Origin: JBBRMQ01 sp038230775
GTDB lineage: Bacteria > Acidobacteriota > Thermoanaerobaculia > Gp7-AA8
Assembly (NCBI GenBank): GCA_038230775.1
Contig: JBBRMQ010000065.1
Span: 1-18,710 of the forward strand
Length of the DNA: 18,710 nucleotides
Reading direction: 5' to 3'
Shown: positions 1 to 7,851 of the stretch, one piece after another
Numbering within the stretch: position 1 is the first letter of the stretch
How the letters are laid out: each line of letters opens with the position of its first letter
Made by a program: the position numbers and the translations under genes
Notes under the pieces: model-generated
Database searches by the model: none
Seen by the model: the letters and a program-made list of their open reading frames with translations, nothing else
What the model was told of the DNA's origin: nothing

Positions 1-148
1 CGAGATCCAGAACATCATGGCGACGGATCTGCCGTACATCTCGCTCTACATGCAGGACAACGTCGCGGTCCTGCGCGGGAACATCGACGGCTATGTGCAG
101 TACCCGGCGGGATTCTGGCTGTCGGTTCCGTTCATGAGCATGAAGTGA
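1..148 (+). CDS. ABC transporter substrate-binding protein, family 5 (C-terminal end only)
   Basis: The reading frame is open from base 2 to the TGA at 146-148 and gives the last 48 residues of a protein whose start lies outside the window. The tail contains LPYISLYMQDNVAVLRGNI and then a GYVQYPAG stretch. This resembles the C-terminus of periplasmic peptide/dipeptide/nickel-type solute-binding proteins (SBP_bac_5), which end with a 'P.i.ly....v...r..v.G....p.g' pattern. Such proteins deliver peptides or metal chelates to an ABC permease. No permease gene follows, so any partners must lie upstream. A large inverted repeat begins ten bases after the stop. The assignment rests on a short tail, so the substrate cannot be named. 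Confidence 0.6.
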   Translation, partial: EIQNIMATDLPYISLYMQDNVAVLRGNIDGYVQYPAGFWLSVPFMSMK

Positions 149-157
149 TTTTCACGG

Positions 158-239
158 GCGCGCAGCGCCAGGTGTGGGGCCAGCCCTCCGCCTGGCTGGC
201 CAGTCAGAGGACTGGCCCCGCACGACTGCGCTGCGCGCA
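158..239. repeat. Long inverted repeat (hairpin) downstream of the binding-protein gene
   Basis: The left arm (158-183) and right arm (212-239) are inverted copies. GTGTGGGGCCAG at 172-183 pairs with CTGGCCCCGCAC at 212-223 apart from one G-U position, and the outer GCGCGCAGCGC pairs with GCGCTGCGCGC. The loop contains a further small palindrome, CTGGCTGGCCAG. It starts ten bases after a stop codon, so it may end transcription or protect a 3' end, but no T-tract follows. It looks like a dispersed palindromic repeat. Confidence 0.7.
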
Positions 240-249
240 GAATCTCTGG

Positions 250-454
250 TCATGAATCGAACCGCGCAGCACTCGTGTAGACGTCAAGTGTCGGCACGTA
301 GAACGGCTCGGAGACCGCCTGCACGCGGGACATCGCGACGAACAGAATCGCCATGGCGAACGTCACCGCGATCGCGGACGTCGAGGGTTCGCGCGTCCGA
401 GTTGAAGTCGTCCGTGATCGAGATGATCGGGAACAGGAGCGCGACCGCGCGCAT
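250..454 (-). pseudogene. Remnant of a small membrane protein gene (frameshifted)
   Basis: On the minus strand an ATG at 454 opens MRAVALLFPIISITDDFN and continues to about position 375. In a shifted frame, a second hydrophobic stretch AIAVTFAMAILFVAMSRVQA is followed by a polar tail and a TGA at 250-252. The two halves look like N- and C-terminal parts of one short membrane protein with a hydrophobic start and a second hydrophobic segment. Together they would make about 65 residues in two frames. I read this as a decayed gene. A sequencing error or a chance open frame is possible, and I do not recognise a named family with certainty. Confidence 0.35.
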
Positions 455-899
455 TCAGTGCAAATTCGACCATCGACGCATCCACTATGCGACGCTTAGC
501 CGCGCCGCCCTAGCAGTTTGCGCTTCTGCTGGCTTCGGCAGAGGCGGACGTCCCCACGCCTGAACCTGGTTCCTGCCGTTCCGTTTCGCGCGATAGAGCG
601 CGCGGTCGGCGTAGTCCAGCAGATGGCGTGCGGATGCAATGCGTCGATGCGGAAGCGCGGCCAGACCGATGCTGACCGAGACGCGCGCCACGCCCTCGCC
701 GGTCTCCACGCGTATGTCGCGCGCCGCCTCGCCGATCCGGTTCGCAAAGAGCAGCGCGGCTTCGATGCGCGTCTCGCGGAGAATCATGGCGAACTCGTCG
801 CCTCCGTAGCGCGCAGCGATATCGGTGGACCGCGTCTCGGCGGTGAGCGCCGCGGAGATCAGCTCCAGAACGCGATCGCCGACCGCGTGGCCGTGCGTG

Positions 900-1457
<558 letters not shown>

Positions 1458-1569
1458 GCGCTGGCAGTCGTGCGCGTTGCGTTCCAACGGGCTCTACCCT
1501 CGTGAGCGGGGTCACCGGGTTGATTTCCGTCAATTTTCGGCGGCTGGTATGACGAAAAGTGTAGGCAGA

Positions 1570-1672
1570 AGGGAGCGCCGGCGGCCTCGCCGGCTGGACC
1601 GCCAACGGCTCGCTGGCCGTTTCTCCCGTGCCGCCGAGCCGGCGGCCGTCCCGCCGGCGGGCCGGCGGCGTT
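1570..1672. repeat. GC-rich palindromic spacer with repeated GCCGGCGGC
   Basis: Between the glutamine synthetase stop and the receiver gene is a non-coding stretch made almost entirely of GC-rich words. GCCGGCGGCC occurs at 1577-1586 and 1638-1647, a related GCCGGCGGCG at 1661-1670, and the perfect palindrome CCCGCCGGCGGG lies between the last two. It starts a few bases after the glnII stop and could fold into several hairpins. It may serve as a 3' end or terminator. I see no gene in it. Confidence 0.5.
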
Positions 1673-1675
1673 ACG

Positions 1676-2686
1676 TCACGGACCGCAGACCGTCTCGATG
1701 ATCGCGGCGCAGACCTGATACGGGTCCATGTTCGCGGCGGGGCGGCGATCCTCGAAGTAGCCCTTGCCTGCCTGAACGGTAACCATCGGGATGCGCACTG
1801 ATGCGCCGCGATCGAACTGGCCGTGCCGGAACGATGTGATCGGCGACGTCTCGTGAAGCCCCGTCAGGCGCTCTTCGTTGTGTGCGCCGTACACCGCGAT
1901 GTGCTCGTTGTGTTTCTTCTCGAGCTTGCGCATCGCCTCTTCGATGACTTTCAGTCCGCCGTCCGCGCGCGTCGCCTTCGTCGAGAAGTTCGTGTGCGCG
2001 CCGGCGCCGTTCCAATCGCCTTTGACCGGCTTCGGATAGAGCGTCGCGCTGATCCCGAATTCCTCACCGATGCGGTACAGCAGCCAGCGCGCGAGCCAGA
2101 GCTCGTCCGCAATCTCGGGGGCTCCGATCGCTCCCACCTGAAACTCCCACTGCCCCGGCATCACCTCGGCATTGGTCCCGACGATGTGCAGGCCGGCGCG
2201 CATGCAGGCATCCGCGTGCGCCTCGACGACGTCGCGGCCGAAGACTTCATCCGCACCAACGCCGCAGTAGTAACCGCCTTGCGGCGCCGGGAATCCGTTG
2301 TCGGGCCAGCCGAGGGGACGCGCGCCCTGGAAGAAGGTGTACTCCTGCTCGATGCCGAACCACGGCTCCTGATCCTTGTACTTCTCCGCGACGACGCGCA
2401 GCTGCGCGCGGTTGTTGCTCCAGTGCACGCTGCCGTCCGGATTGAGGACCTCGCACATCACGAGGATGTCGTTGTCGCGATGAAGAGGATCTGGAACGTA
2501 GCGCACCGGCTTGAGCTGCAGATCGCTGAAATGGCCGCTGGCCTGCATCGTACTCGAGCCGTCGAATCCCCAGTCGGGAATGTCGGCAAGCGACTTCACG
2601 GTGTCGATGATCTTGGTTTTCGAACGAAGCTTCGCCGTCGGTTTCTGTCCGTCAATCCAAATGTATTCCGCCGTGATTTTGGCCAA
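1676..2686 (-). CDS. glnII: Glutamine synthetase, class II (eukaryotic type)
   Basis: This enzyme joins ammonia to glutamate using ATP in the cytoplasm. The 336-residue length and sequence match the GSII class of plants, animals and some bacteria, not the longer dodecameric GlnA. Visible features are the N-terminal beta-grasp EYIWIDG and WGFDGSST, the metal-binding FGIEQEYTFF (E113, E115), NAEVMPGQWEFQ, the ATP/glutamate site GDWNGAGAHTNFS (H231), and the C-terminal EDRRPAANMDPY. I choose the TTG at 2686 because AGGAGGG lies eight bases upstream (2695-2701) and the family N-terminus starts there; the open frame extends 38 codons further without conserved residues. A TATCCT hexamer at 2724-2719 may be the -10 box. 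The gene sits between two diguanylate cyclase genes on the same strand. GSII usually escapes the adenylylation control of GlnA, and no nitrogen regulator is visible nearby. Confidence 0.95.
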   Translation of the reverse strand: MAKITAEYIWIDGQKPTAKLRSKTKIIDTVKSLADIPDWGFDGSSTMQASGHFSDLQLKPVRYVPDPLHRDNDILVMCEVLNPDGSVHWSNNRAQLRVVAEKYKDQEPWFGIEQEYTFFQGARPLGWPDNGFPAPQGGYYCGVGADEVFGRDVVEAHADACMRAGLHIVGTNAEVMPGQWEFQVGAIGAPEIADELWLARWLLYRIGEEFGISATLYPKPVKGDWNGAGAHTNFSTKATRADGGLKVIEEAMRKLEKKHNEHIAVYGAHNEERLTGLHETSPITSFRHGQFDRGASVRIPMVTVQAGKGYFEDRRPAANMDPYQVCAAIIETVCGP

Positions 2687-2694
2687 TGCAGCAG

Positions 2695-2701
2695 CCCTCC
2701 T
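2695..2701 (-). promoter_or_regulatory. Strong Shine-Dalgarno deciding the TTG start of glnII
   Basis: AGGAGGG on the minus strand ends eight bases before TTG 2686. It is one of only two strong ribosome binding sites found in the window (the other precedes purH) and supports the non-ATG start. Confidence 0.75.
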
Positions 2702-2741
2702 GTTGAATGAGTTGCGCGAGGATAACATTTGTTCGCGGCTT

Positions 2742-2805
2742 GGAGATCGCGAGTCGGAGGTCGGAAAAGCGAACCGAAGTTGAAGACCCGCGACTCGCAA
2801 CCCGC
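2742..2805. repeat. Heptad inverted-repeat hairpin, copy 1
   Basis: The right arm is three 7-bp units, GACCCGC GACTCGC AACCCGC (2785-2805). The left arm GGAGATC GCGAGTC GGAGGTC (2742-2762) is its imperfect inverted counterpart, with the middle unit matching perfectly. The centre begins GGAAAAGCGAACCGA. This is the most degenerate of four hairpins in the window with the same design. It lies just upstream of the glnII promoter region and just after the GAF-GGDEF stop. Confidence 0.6.
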
Positions 2806-2809
2806 TGTC

Positions 2810-3925
2810 TTACGCAGCGCGGCTGACGACGACCTGATTCTTGCCGCGCGACTTCGCGCGGTACATCGCGGCGTCGGCGCGGCGGAGGAGCTCGCTCTTC
2901 TCCTGCTCGATCGCAACGGTGCTGTTGCGATCGGGCATGTGCTGCGCGATTCCGATCGAGGCGGAGATCACGCCGTTCAACTGCAACGGAGGGTTACCGA
3001 GTCCCCATTCGCGTTCGAGAAACGTCGTGCTCTCGATCGTCTTGCGGATCTCCTCGCACATCTCCATGCCGTGCTCGAGCTTCGTGTCGGGAAGGATCAT
3101 GACGAACTCGTCGCCGCCGTAACGAGCCACGGTGGCTTTCTCCTGCGAGATGACGCGCTTCAGCAGGAATCCAACTTCGCGCAGCACCTGGCTGCCGGCG
3201 AGGTGTCCGTGGCAATCGTTCACGCCCTTGAACTGATCGAGATCCATGAAGATGAGCGTGAGCTCCTGCCCGCCCTCCCTCGCCTCGGTCAGTGCTTCAG
3301 TCAACCGCACATTGAACCAGCGATCGTTGAAGAGCCCCGTGAGGTCGTCCTTCTTCGCCAGCTCGTTCGCGCGCTTCGCGTCGAGCGCATTCTGGATCGT
3401 GAACGATGTGTATCCTGCGAAGATCTCCAGCAGCGTCTTGTCACGCTCGGTGAAGATTGTGCCTTCGATTCGATTGACGAGCTCGAGCACTCCACAGACG
3501 TGCTTGCCGAGGTAGATCGGAACGCAGACGATCGAATGCGTGGTGTGTCCCAGCCTGGCGTCGATCTCCGGATAGAAGTTCTCGTCGGTGTCGACGTCGG
3601 TCGAAAGATACGGTGTGCCCGACTGATAGACGCGCCCGACAATGCCGAACTTGGCCGAAAGGCGCTGCCCGACGAGATCGCGCCCCGCTTCGCCGAACGT
3701 CGCGATGAAGACGAGCTCGTTCTCCCGCCGCGAGGCCACTTTGCGAAACGGATCGTCGAGCAGGATGGAACCCGACTCCGACGGCACGAACTCGTTCGCC
3801 TTCTGCAGAATCTGCCGCAGGACGAGATCGAGGTCGATCTCCGTCTTGAGGGACATATCCCGCTTCTGCCGCTGCAGAAATCGCTCGATCTGCGGGTTTT
3901 CCAGCGAATGGAACTGGATGCTCAT
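2810..3925 (-). CDS. GAF-GGDEF diguanylate cyclase
   Basis: This 371-residue soluble protein has a GAF sensor domain at about residues 28-180 (from DLVLRQILQKANEFVPSESGSILL through VCVPIYLGKHVCGVLELVNR), a short helical linker, and a GGDEF domain at about 190-368. Catalytic motifs DDLTGLFNDRWF, DLDQFKGVND and RYGGDEF (GGDEF at 270-274) are intact, so it should make cyclic di-GMP from GTP under control of a ligand bound by GAF. The RxxD inhibitory site expected five residues before GGDEF is absent (QEKA instead), unlike the other GGDEF protein in this window. The ATG at 3925 has no clear ribosome binding site, and a heptad hairpin begins 22 bases upstream. The GAF ligand cannot be predicted. 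Confidence 0.92.
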   Translation of the reverse strand: MSIQFHSLENPQIERFLQRQKRDMSLKTEIDLDLVLRQILQKANEFVPSESGSILLDDPFRKVASRRENELVFIATFGEAGRDLVGQRLSAKFGIVGRVYQSGTPYLSTDVDTDENFYPEIDARLGHTTHSIVCVPIYLGKHVCGVLELVNRIEGTIFTERDKTLLEIFAGYTSFTIQNALDAKRANELAKKDDLTGLFNDRWFNVRLTEALTEAREGGQELTLIFMDLDQFKGVNDCHGHLAGSQVLREVGFLLKRVISQEKATVARYGGDEFVMILPDTKLEHGMEMCEEIRKTIESTTFLEREWGLGNPPLQLNGVISASIGIAQHMPDRNSTVAIEQEKSELLRRADAAMYRAKSRGKNQVVVSRAA

Positions 3926-3947
3926 TGGTCGTGCGCGCTGCGCGCGC

Positions 3948-4011
3948 GTTGTCAGTTGTCAGTGGTCGGTTGTCAAAAGCCTCTGACAACCGAGCACCGA
4001 CAACCGACAAC
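3948..4011. repeat. Heptad inverted-repeat hairpin, copy 2 (four units per arm)
   Basis: The left arm is GTTGTCA GTTGTCA GTGGTCG GTTGTCA (3948-3975). The right arm is TGACAAC CGAGCAC CGACAAC CGACAAC (3984-4011). They are separated by AAAGCCTC, which gives an AAAA run at the junction. The arms pair over 28 bases with four mismatches. It lies between the start of the GAF-GGDEF gene and the end of the HELVH gene and abuts a second small hairpin. Confidence 0.85.
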
Positions 4012-4031
4012 GCCGCCGCAACTGCGGCGGC
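4012..4031 (-). terminator. Hairpin immediately after the HELVH gene
   Basis: GCCGCCGCA (4012-4020) and TGCGGCGGC (4023-4031) form a perfect 9-bp stem with a two-base loop, beginning four bases after the stop codon of the minus-strand gene at 4036. There is no T-tract, so intrinsic termination is plausible but unproven. Confidence 0.45.
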
Positions 4032-4035
4032 CGGA

Positions 4036-4380
4036 TTATATGTTTTCTTCGGCAAATGCTTCTTCTTCGAAGGAGATACGCCGATAGGCCTCATCGGACG
4101 ACATCCCCTTGCGGCGATTCGAAACGTACTCGGCGATCCATTTCCAATAGAACGAGAAGAAGCCCGTTCGTGCGATCTGGCGTACGTGGACCAGCTCGTG
4201 CCGCAGCGATCGCGCCAGCTCGGCCCCCTCGGCAAGATAGATGCGGCGGCCGAGGGTGATGCCGGCGACACCGGGGAGAACGACAGCGCGCAGCCACCAC
4301 GGATAGCGGTAGCGCACGAGCGCGCGTGTCTCGCGGATCGCCAGCCGCAAATCGTCCGGCAAATTGTCCGGCAGGTTCAT
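4036..4380 (-). CDS. Small HExxH putative zinc metallopeptidase-like protein
   Basis: This 114-residue protein carries the zincin signature HELVHVRQ near residues 60-67. It is followed by an aromatic segment (FFSFYWKWIAEY) and a C-terminal glutamate-rich ISFEEEAFAEE that could supply a third zinc ligand. The arrangement (HELxHxxQ, then AY..I.FE.EA) resembles small DUF4157-like proteins found in many Gram-negatives. It has no signal peptide; a mildly hydrophobic stretch WWLRAVVLPGVAGITL lies at about 28-43. Proteolytic activity is inferred from the motif only and no substrate is known. Its ATG at 4380 is only 15 bases from the divergent ATG at 4396, so at least one promoter must overlap the other gene. 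A hairpin follows the stop. Confidence 0.7.
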   Translation of the reverse strand: MNLPDNLPDDLRLAIRETRALVRYRYPWWLRAVVLPGVAGITLGRRIYLAEGAELARSLRHELVHVRQIARTGFFSFYWKWIAEYVSNRRKGMSSDEAYRRISFEEEAFAEENI

Positions 4381-4381
4381 C

Positions 4382-4387
4382 TACAAT
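4382..4387 (+). promoter_or_regulatory. Candidate -10 box for a leaderless MBL-fold gene
   Basis: TACAAT lies eight bases before ATG 4396. Transcription starting 6-8 bases after a -10 box would begin at or next to the start codon. No convincing -35 hexamer is visible at the usual spacing and no Shine-Dalgarno is present, which is consistent with a leaderless mRNA. Confidence 0.4.
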
Positions 4388-4395
4388 CCGCGCTC

Positions 4396-5277
4396 ATGCG
4401 AAAGATGATCATCTGCGCCGCCTTTCTCGCCGCTTCGACTGCGCTCGCGCAGCAGGACTTCAGCAAGGTGGAGATCACGGTGACGAAAGTCGCCGGCACT
4501 GTGTACATGCTTCAGGGGCAAGGCGGCAACATCGGCGTTTCGGTGGGCGAAGACGGCATCGTCATCGTCGATGACGAGTACGCTGCCCTCGCGCCGAAGA
4601 TCATCCAGGCGCTCAATGGCATCACCGACAAGCCGATCAAGTTCATCATCAATACGCATTACCACGGAGACCACACCGGCGGAAACGAGGTGTTCGCGCG
4701 CAGCGGAACCATCATCGCGCAGGAGAACGTCCGCAAGCGCATGCAGAGCGGAACAAAGTTCGGAACGCGCACGACGCCGCCGGCACCGAAGATCGCGCTG
4801 CCGGTCATCACGTTCAACGACCGCGCCGCGGTCCACGTGAACGGTGAAGACATCCGCGCGGTGCACTACCCGAACGGACATACCGACGGCGACGCCGTCA
4901 TCGAGTTCACGCAATCGAACGTCATCCACATGGGCGACGACTTCTTCAACGGCCTCTTCCCCGTCATCGACATCGAGAACGGCGGCAGCACGCGCGGGAT
5001 GCTGGCGAACGTCGAGTCGGTGCTCAAGACGATGCGCGACGATGCGAAAGTCATCCCCGGTCACGGTCCGCTTGGTGACAAAGCGTCCCTGCGGGTGTTC
5101 GCCGACATGCTGCGCGCCACGACGGACATCGTGGCCGGCGCCATCAAGTCGGGGAAAACACTCGATCAGATGAAGCAGGAAAAGATCCTCGCCGCGTGGG
5201 ACAAGTGGGCCTGGCAATTCATCCCGACCGATCGCTACACGGAAGTCCTTTACAACGATCTGATCCGCGCGAAGTGA
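4396..5277 (+). CDS. Secreted MBL-fold metallo-hydrolase
   Basis: This 293-residue protein starts with a signal peptide (MRKMIICAAFLAASTALAQQ). The metallo-beta-lactamase fold shows the binuclear zinc motif THYHGDH (H88, H90, D92, H93), then GHTDGD (third histidine site), MGDDFF (bridging aspartate) and PGHGP (last histidine). All ligands are present, so it should be an active hydrolase outside the cytoplasm. The nearest general class is the secreted MBL hydrolases often annotated as cyclase- or beta-lactamase-like; the substrate is unknown, and lactamase activity should not be assumed. The ATG at 4396 is chosen because the signal peptide begins there; the open frame runs far upstream without protein-like features. 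The stop overlaps the next gene's GTG by GTGA, so the two are probably co-translated. Confidence 0.88.
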   Translation: MRKMIICAAFLAASTALAQQDFSKVEITVTKVAGTVYMLQGQGGNIGVSVGEDGIVIVDDEYAALAPKIIQALNGITDKPIKFIINTHYHGDHTGGNEVFARSGTIIAQENVRKRMQSGTKFGTRTTPPAPKIALPVITFNDRAAVHVNGEDIRAVHYPNGHTDGDAVIEFTQSNVIHMGDDFFNGLFPVIDIENGGSTRGMLANVESVLKTMRDDAKVIPGHGPLGDKASLRVFADMLRATTDIVAGAIKSGKTLDQMKQEKILAAWDKWAWQFIPTDRYTEVLYNDLIRAK

Positions 5278-6539
5278 CGCGTCGCGATCGCGGGATCCTC
5301 GATCTGGCGATCGTGGCGTACGCGACGGCGCTGCTCACGTTTCACATCAACGATCACTGGCGGCTGGTCCACGAGGACAACGGCGCGATGCAGACGAGCT
5401 TCGCCCTCAGCCATCAGCATTGTGGCCTCGGTGTCACGCGCGCGTTCAACGTCTACATCGATGCGCACACCGGGTCGCGCCTGTTCTATGCCCACCATCC
5501 GGCAGCGGTGCCGCTCGTTCTCGCGGCGGCGTTCGCGGCCGCGGGAGATGATTCGCCGCGCGTCGCACGAGCGGTGATGATCGCCTTCAGCCTGGCGACC
5601 TTGCTCCTCATGATGGCGTTGCTCCGGGATCTCTTCGTGGACGATCGTCTCGCGGCGATCGGCGGGCTGGCGATGGCCACGTTTCCGATGGAGTCATTCT
5701 TCGGGCGGATGGTGAATTACGAAGCGCCGGTCCTTTTCTTCGCGGTCGCGCAACTGGCGGCGTATCTTCGACACCGCCGCACTGAAAGCTCCGCTTCTCT
5801 ATTCGCGCTCGCCTCCGCGATCGTCCTTGGTGGGTTCTTCGACTGGTCCTCGCTCTTCTTCACAGCGGCGATCACCATCGCGGCGTTCGTCGAGGGAGTC
5901 TCGAAGCGGCGATGGAAGCCGCTTGCCGTGACGACGGCCGCAGCGGTAGCGATCACCGTTCTCAATCTCGGTCATGCCATCTATGCCACAGGCTCGCTCG
6001 CGGACTTCGTGAAGGCGCTGACGATGGACGCGAGCCCGGGCCACGATCCGCTGACCTTCGCGGGATTCATGACGACCGAGATCGAAAACTACCGCGGGTA
6101 CTTCACGATGAGCGGGATGGCGGCCGCGATTCTCACCGCGATTGCGCTTCTTCTGCCACGGTCGCGCGTGGGGGCGGCGTTGATGAACGGGGTCGATCCC
6201 GACGTCCGCCGTATCCTCTGGATCACACTCGGAGCCGCCGCCGCCTACCAGCTGGCGTCACCGACTCGTGCGCGCATTCATCACTACTGGCAGTTCTTCT
6301 TTCTCCCGTTCGCGGTGGTTGCGTTCGTCCTGATGATTCGTTGTCTTCAGAACGGCGGCCGTCGATGGTCGATGGCCGTGATGGTTCTCATCGCGATCGA
6401 AATCATGACGTCGTCGGCGTACAAGCTCTACCGACGGCACACGCGCCCGGGAGAGTGGGCCGTAGAGAACACGCGGATCATCGAGCGGGACTTCCTGGCG
6501 CCGGGATCCTTCGCCGCGGCGCCGTGCCCGCCGCGTTAG
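5274..6539 (+). CDS. Multi-pass membrane protein, GT-C / ArnT-PMT-like glycosyltransferase
   Basis: This is a 421-residue integral membrane protein with roughly nine to ten hydrophobic segments. Examples are LAIVAYATALLTF near the N-terminus, PLVLAAAFAAA, VMIAFSLATLLLMMALL, APVLFFAVAQLAAYL, FFTAAITIAAFV, MAAAILTAIALLLP, FFFLPFAVVAFVLMI and MAVMVLIAIEIM. The first periplasmic loop is acidic (HEDNGAMQ), as in dolichyl-phosphate-mannose and ArnT-like transferases, which move a sugar from a lipid carrier. Family membership is inferred from topology and this loop, not a full motif set. The GTG start at 5274 overlaps the TGA of the MBL gene, implying coupling. The 3' end overlaps the convergent DUF4442 gene by four bases. 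The acceptor substrate is unknown. Confidence 0.65.
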   Translation: MTRRDRGILDLAIVAYATALLTFHINDHWRLVHEDNGAMQTSFALSHQHCGLGVTRAFNVYIDAHTGSRLFYAHHPAAVPLVLAAAFAAAGDDSPRVARAVMIAFSLATLLLMMALLRDLFVDDRLAAIGGLAMATFPMESFFGRMVNYEAPVLFFAVAQLAAYLRHRRTESSASLFALASAIVLGGFFDWSSLFFTAAITIAAFVEGVSKRRWKPLAVTTAAAVAITVLNLGHAIYATGSLADFVKALTMDASPGHDPLTFAGFMTTEIENYRGYFTMSGMAAAILTAIALLLPRSRVGAALMNGVDPDVRRILWITLGAAAAYQLASPTRARIHHYWQFFFLPFAVVAFVLMIRCLQNGGRRWSMAVMVLIAIEIMTSSAYKLYRRHTRPGEWAVENTRIIERDFLAPGSFAAAPCPPR

Positions 6540-7009
6540 TCGCGGCGCTTCAACGACAGCGTCAGCGCGAAGCGCGCGACGGGCTCGGTCAGTTTCGACG
6601 GCACAGTCGCAACGACATTGACCGTCGACTCCTGACGCTCGCCACTCTCGACCGTGTGCCGGATCAGCTCGGCGATCTTCTCCCCTTCCTCGCACACGAA
6701 GTGCACGTCGCCCTCCGCGCGCTTGAGAAAATCGGCCTTGAGATCCTTGAAGATGAATGAGACGCGCTGCTTCGAACGGCCGACGATGCTGAACGCGATC
6801 AATCCGCCGGCGATGTCGGCACCCATGCAGAGGGTGCCAAGGTACATGGCGTGAATGTCGTGGCGCTTGGTACGCCAGTTGAGCGGCACGACGACCTCGC
6901 ATCGACGGTCGTTCAACTCCACGATCGACGGTTTGATGAAGAAGAGCAGGAAGACGTTGCGCAGCGCCCACAGGCGTACCCAGAGCGTTTCCTTCCAGAG
7001 CCTCTTCAT
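6536..7009 (-). CDS. DUF4442 / hotdog-fold thioesterase-like protein
   Basis: This 157-residue protein starts MKRLWKETLWVRLWALRNV, with a central LNWRTKRHDIHAMYLGTLCMGAD stretch. That pattern (N.....H.gsmy.g.l...aD) is typical of the DUF4442 branch of hotdog-fold proteins related to PaaI thioesterases. A role in acyl-CoA or acyl-carrier thioester hydrolysis is plausible; the catalytic residue is not obvious. The ATG at 7009 overlaps the SDR stop as ATGA, so the two are translationally coupled and probably act on the same lipid- or acyl-type metabolism (inference). The stop overlaps the convergent membrane-protein gene by four bases. Confidence 0.75.
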   Translation of the reverse strand: MKRLWKETLWVRLWALRNVFLLFFIKPSIVELNDRRCEVVVPLNWRTKRHDIHAMYLGTLCMGADIAGGLIAFSIVGRSKQRVSFIFKDLKADFLKRAEGDVHFVCEEGEKIAELIRHTVESGERQESTVNVVATVPSKLTEPVARFALTLSLKRRD

Positions 7010-7764
7010 CGGCGAACCTGCGAGACATCGATGCGCCGGCGGGCGAAGCGGCGACCGACGCGATCGTAGAGCGAGTTCGGCACCAGGCGAACGGTGCGCA
7101 TCAGCAACGACATCGGCAGCGGAAACTCGATCTCGCTCTTTCCCTGCTGCAGGCCGTTCGCGATGATGCGCGCGGCGCGCTCGACCGGAACGAGGAAGGG
7201 CAGCTTGAACTTGTACTTCGCGATGATCGGCGTGTCCACGAACCCCGGATTCACCGTGGTCACGCCGACTCCGTGCTCCGCAAGCTCGCCGCGGCTGGCT
7301 TCGAGAAAGGCCTGCATCGCGGCTTTCGATGCGGAGTAGACCGACGATGAGGGAAGACCGCGGAGACCGGCGATGGAGGCAATGCCGGCGAACCTTCCGC
7401 TGCGGCGCTCCAGCATCGAGGGAATCACGGCGTCGAACAGGTAGAACATCCCGAACACATTGACCCGCATGATCGCCTCGGCATCCGCGAGCTTGAACGA
7501 CGTCGCGTACGTGGGAACCGAAATGCCGGCATTCGCGATAGCCAGATCGTACGGAGCGTGCGCATCCGCCGCGCGTTTCACGGCGGTGGCATCGGTGACA
7601 TCGCACTGCACGGCGATGGCATTCGGCTTCAGCTCACTGGCGAGGTCGTCGAGAAGCTCGAGACGCCGCGCGAGAAGAACGACAACGTAGCCGCGCCGGA
7701 CGAGCTCACGCGCGAGCGCGGCGCCGATGCCCGAGGAGGCGCCGGTGATGATTGCGCGGTTCAT
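7006..7764 (-). CDS. Short-chain dehydrogenase/reductase (SDR family)
   Basis: This 252-residue classical SDR has a Rossmann N-terminus with TGASSGIG (cofactor binding, near residue 7). ARR after the second strand suggests NADP preference. It also has CDVTD, the NAG motif (IANAGIS), the catalytic serine in GIASIAG, and the YSASK tyrosine-lysine pair, followed by NPGFVDTP. All tetrad positions are present, so it should be an active oxidoreductase on an alcohol or ketone; the substrate is unknown. The ATG at 7764 is chosen because the Rossmann fold starts directly there; the upstream 29 codons are encoded by a palindromic repeat. It is coupled to the DUF4442 gene by an ATGA overlap, and homologues of this pairing often sit in lipid-related settings. 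Confidence 0.92.
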   Translation of the reverse strand: MNRAIITGASSGIGAALARELVRRGYVVVLLARRLELLDDLASELKPNAIAVQCDVTDATAVKRAADAHAPYDLAIANAGISVPTYATSFKLADAEAIMRVNVFGMFYLFDAVIPSMLERRSGRFAGIASIAGLRGLPSSSVYSASKAAMQAFLEASRGELAEHGVGVTTVNPGFVDTPIIAKYKFKLPFLVPVERAARIIANGLQQGKSEIEFPLPMSLLMRTVRLVPNSLYDRVGRRFARRRIDVSQVRR

Positions 7765-7799
7765 ATGGCGAATCGACGATAAACCAGGAACGGGGTTCT

Positions 7800-7851
7800 G
7801 TGTGCGGACCGGCTTCAGCCGGTCATGGCCGGCTGAAGCCGGCCCGCGCAC
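7800..7851. repeat. REP-like palindrome (CCGGCTTCAGCCGG core)
   Basis: CCGGCTTCAGCCGG (7809-7822) and its perfect inverse CCGGCTGAAGCCGG (7829-7842) are separated by TCATGG; the pairing extends outward to 7800 and 7851 with one mismatch and one wobble pair. Each half is itself close to palindromic. It abuts the stop codon of the minus-strand gene ending at 7851 and lies upstream of the SDR start. Similar CGGCTTCAGCCG-type repeats are dispersed in many GC-rich genomes. Confidence 0.75.

Noticed and set aside
3948..4031. Possible attachment site or integron-type recombination hairpin
   Set aside because: No integrase, cassette structure or conserved core site is visible, and the same heptad design occurs at three other places including inside a gene.
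2729..4087. A 452-codon plus-strand open frame
   Set aside because: It runs antisense through the GAF-GGDEF gene and two hairpins; the sequence is the typical low-stop mirror of GC-rich coding DNA.
4396..5277. A true antibiotic-resistance beta-lactamase
   Set aside because: The zinc motif is general to the MBL superfamily, and nothing visible supports lactam specificity.
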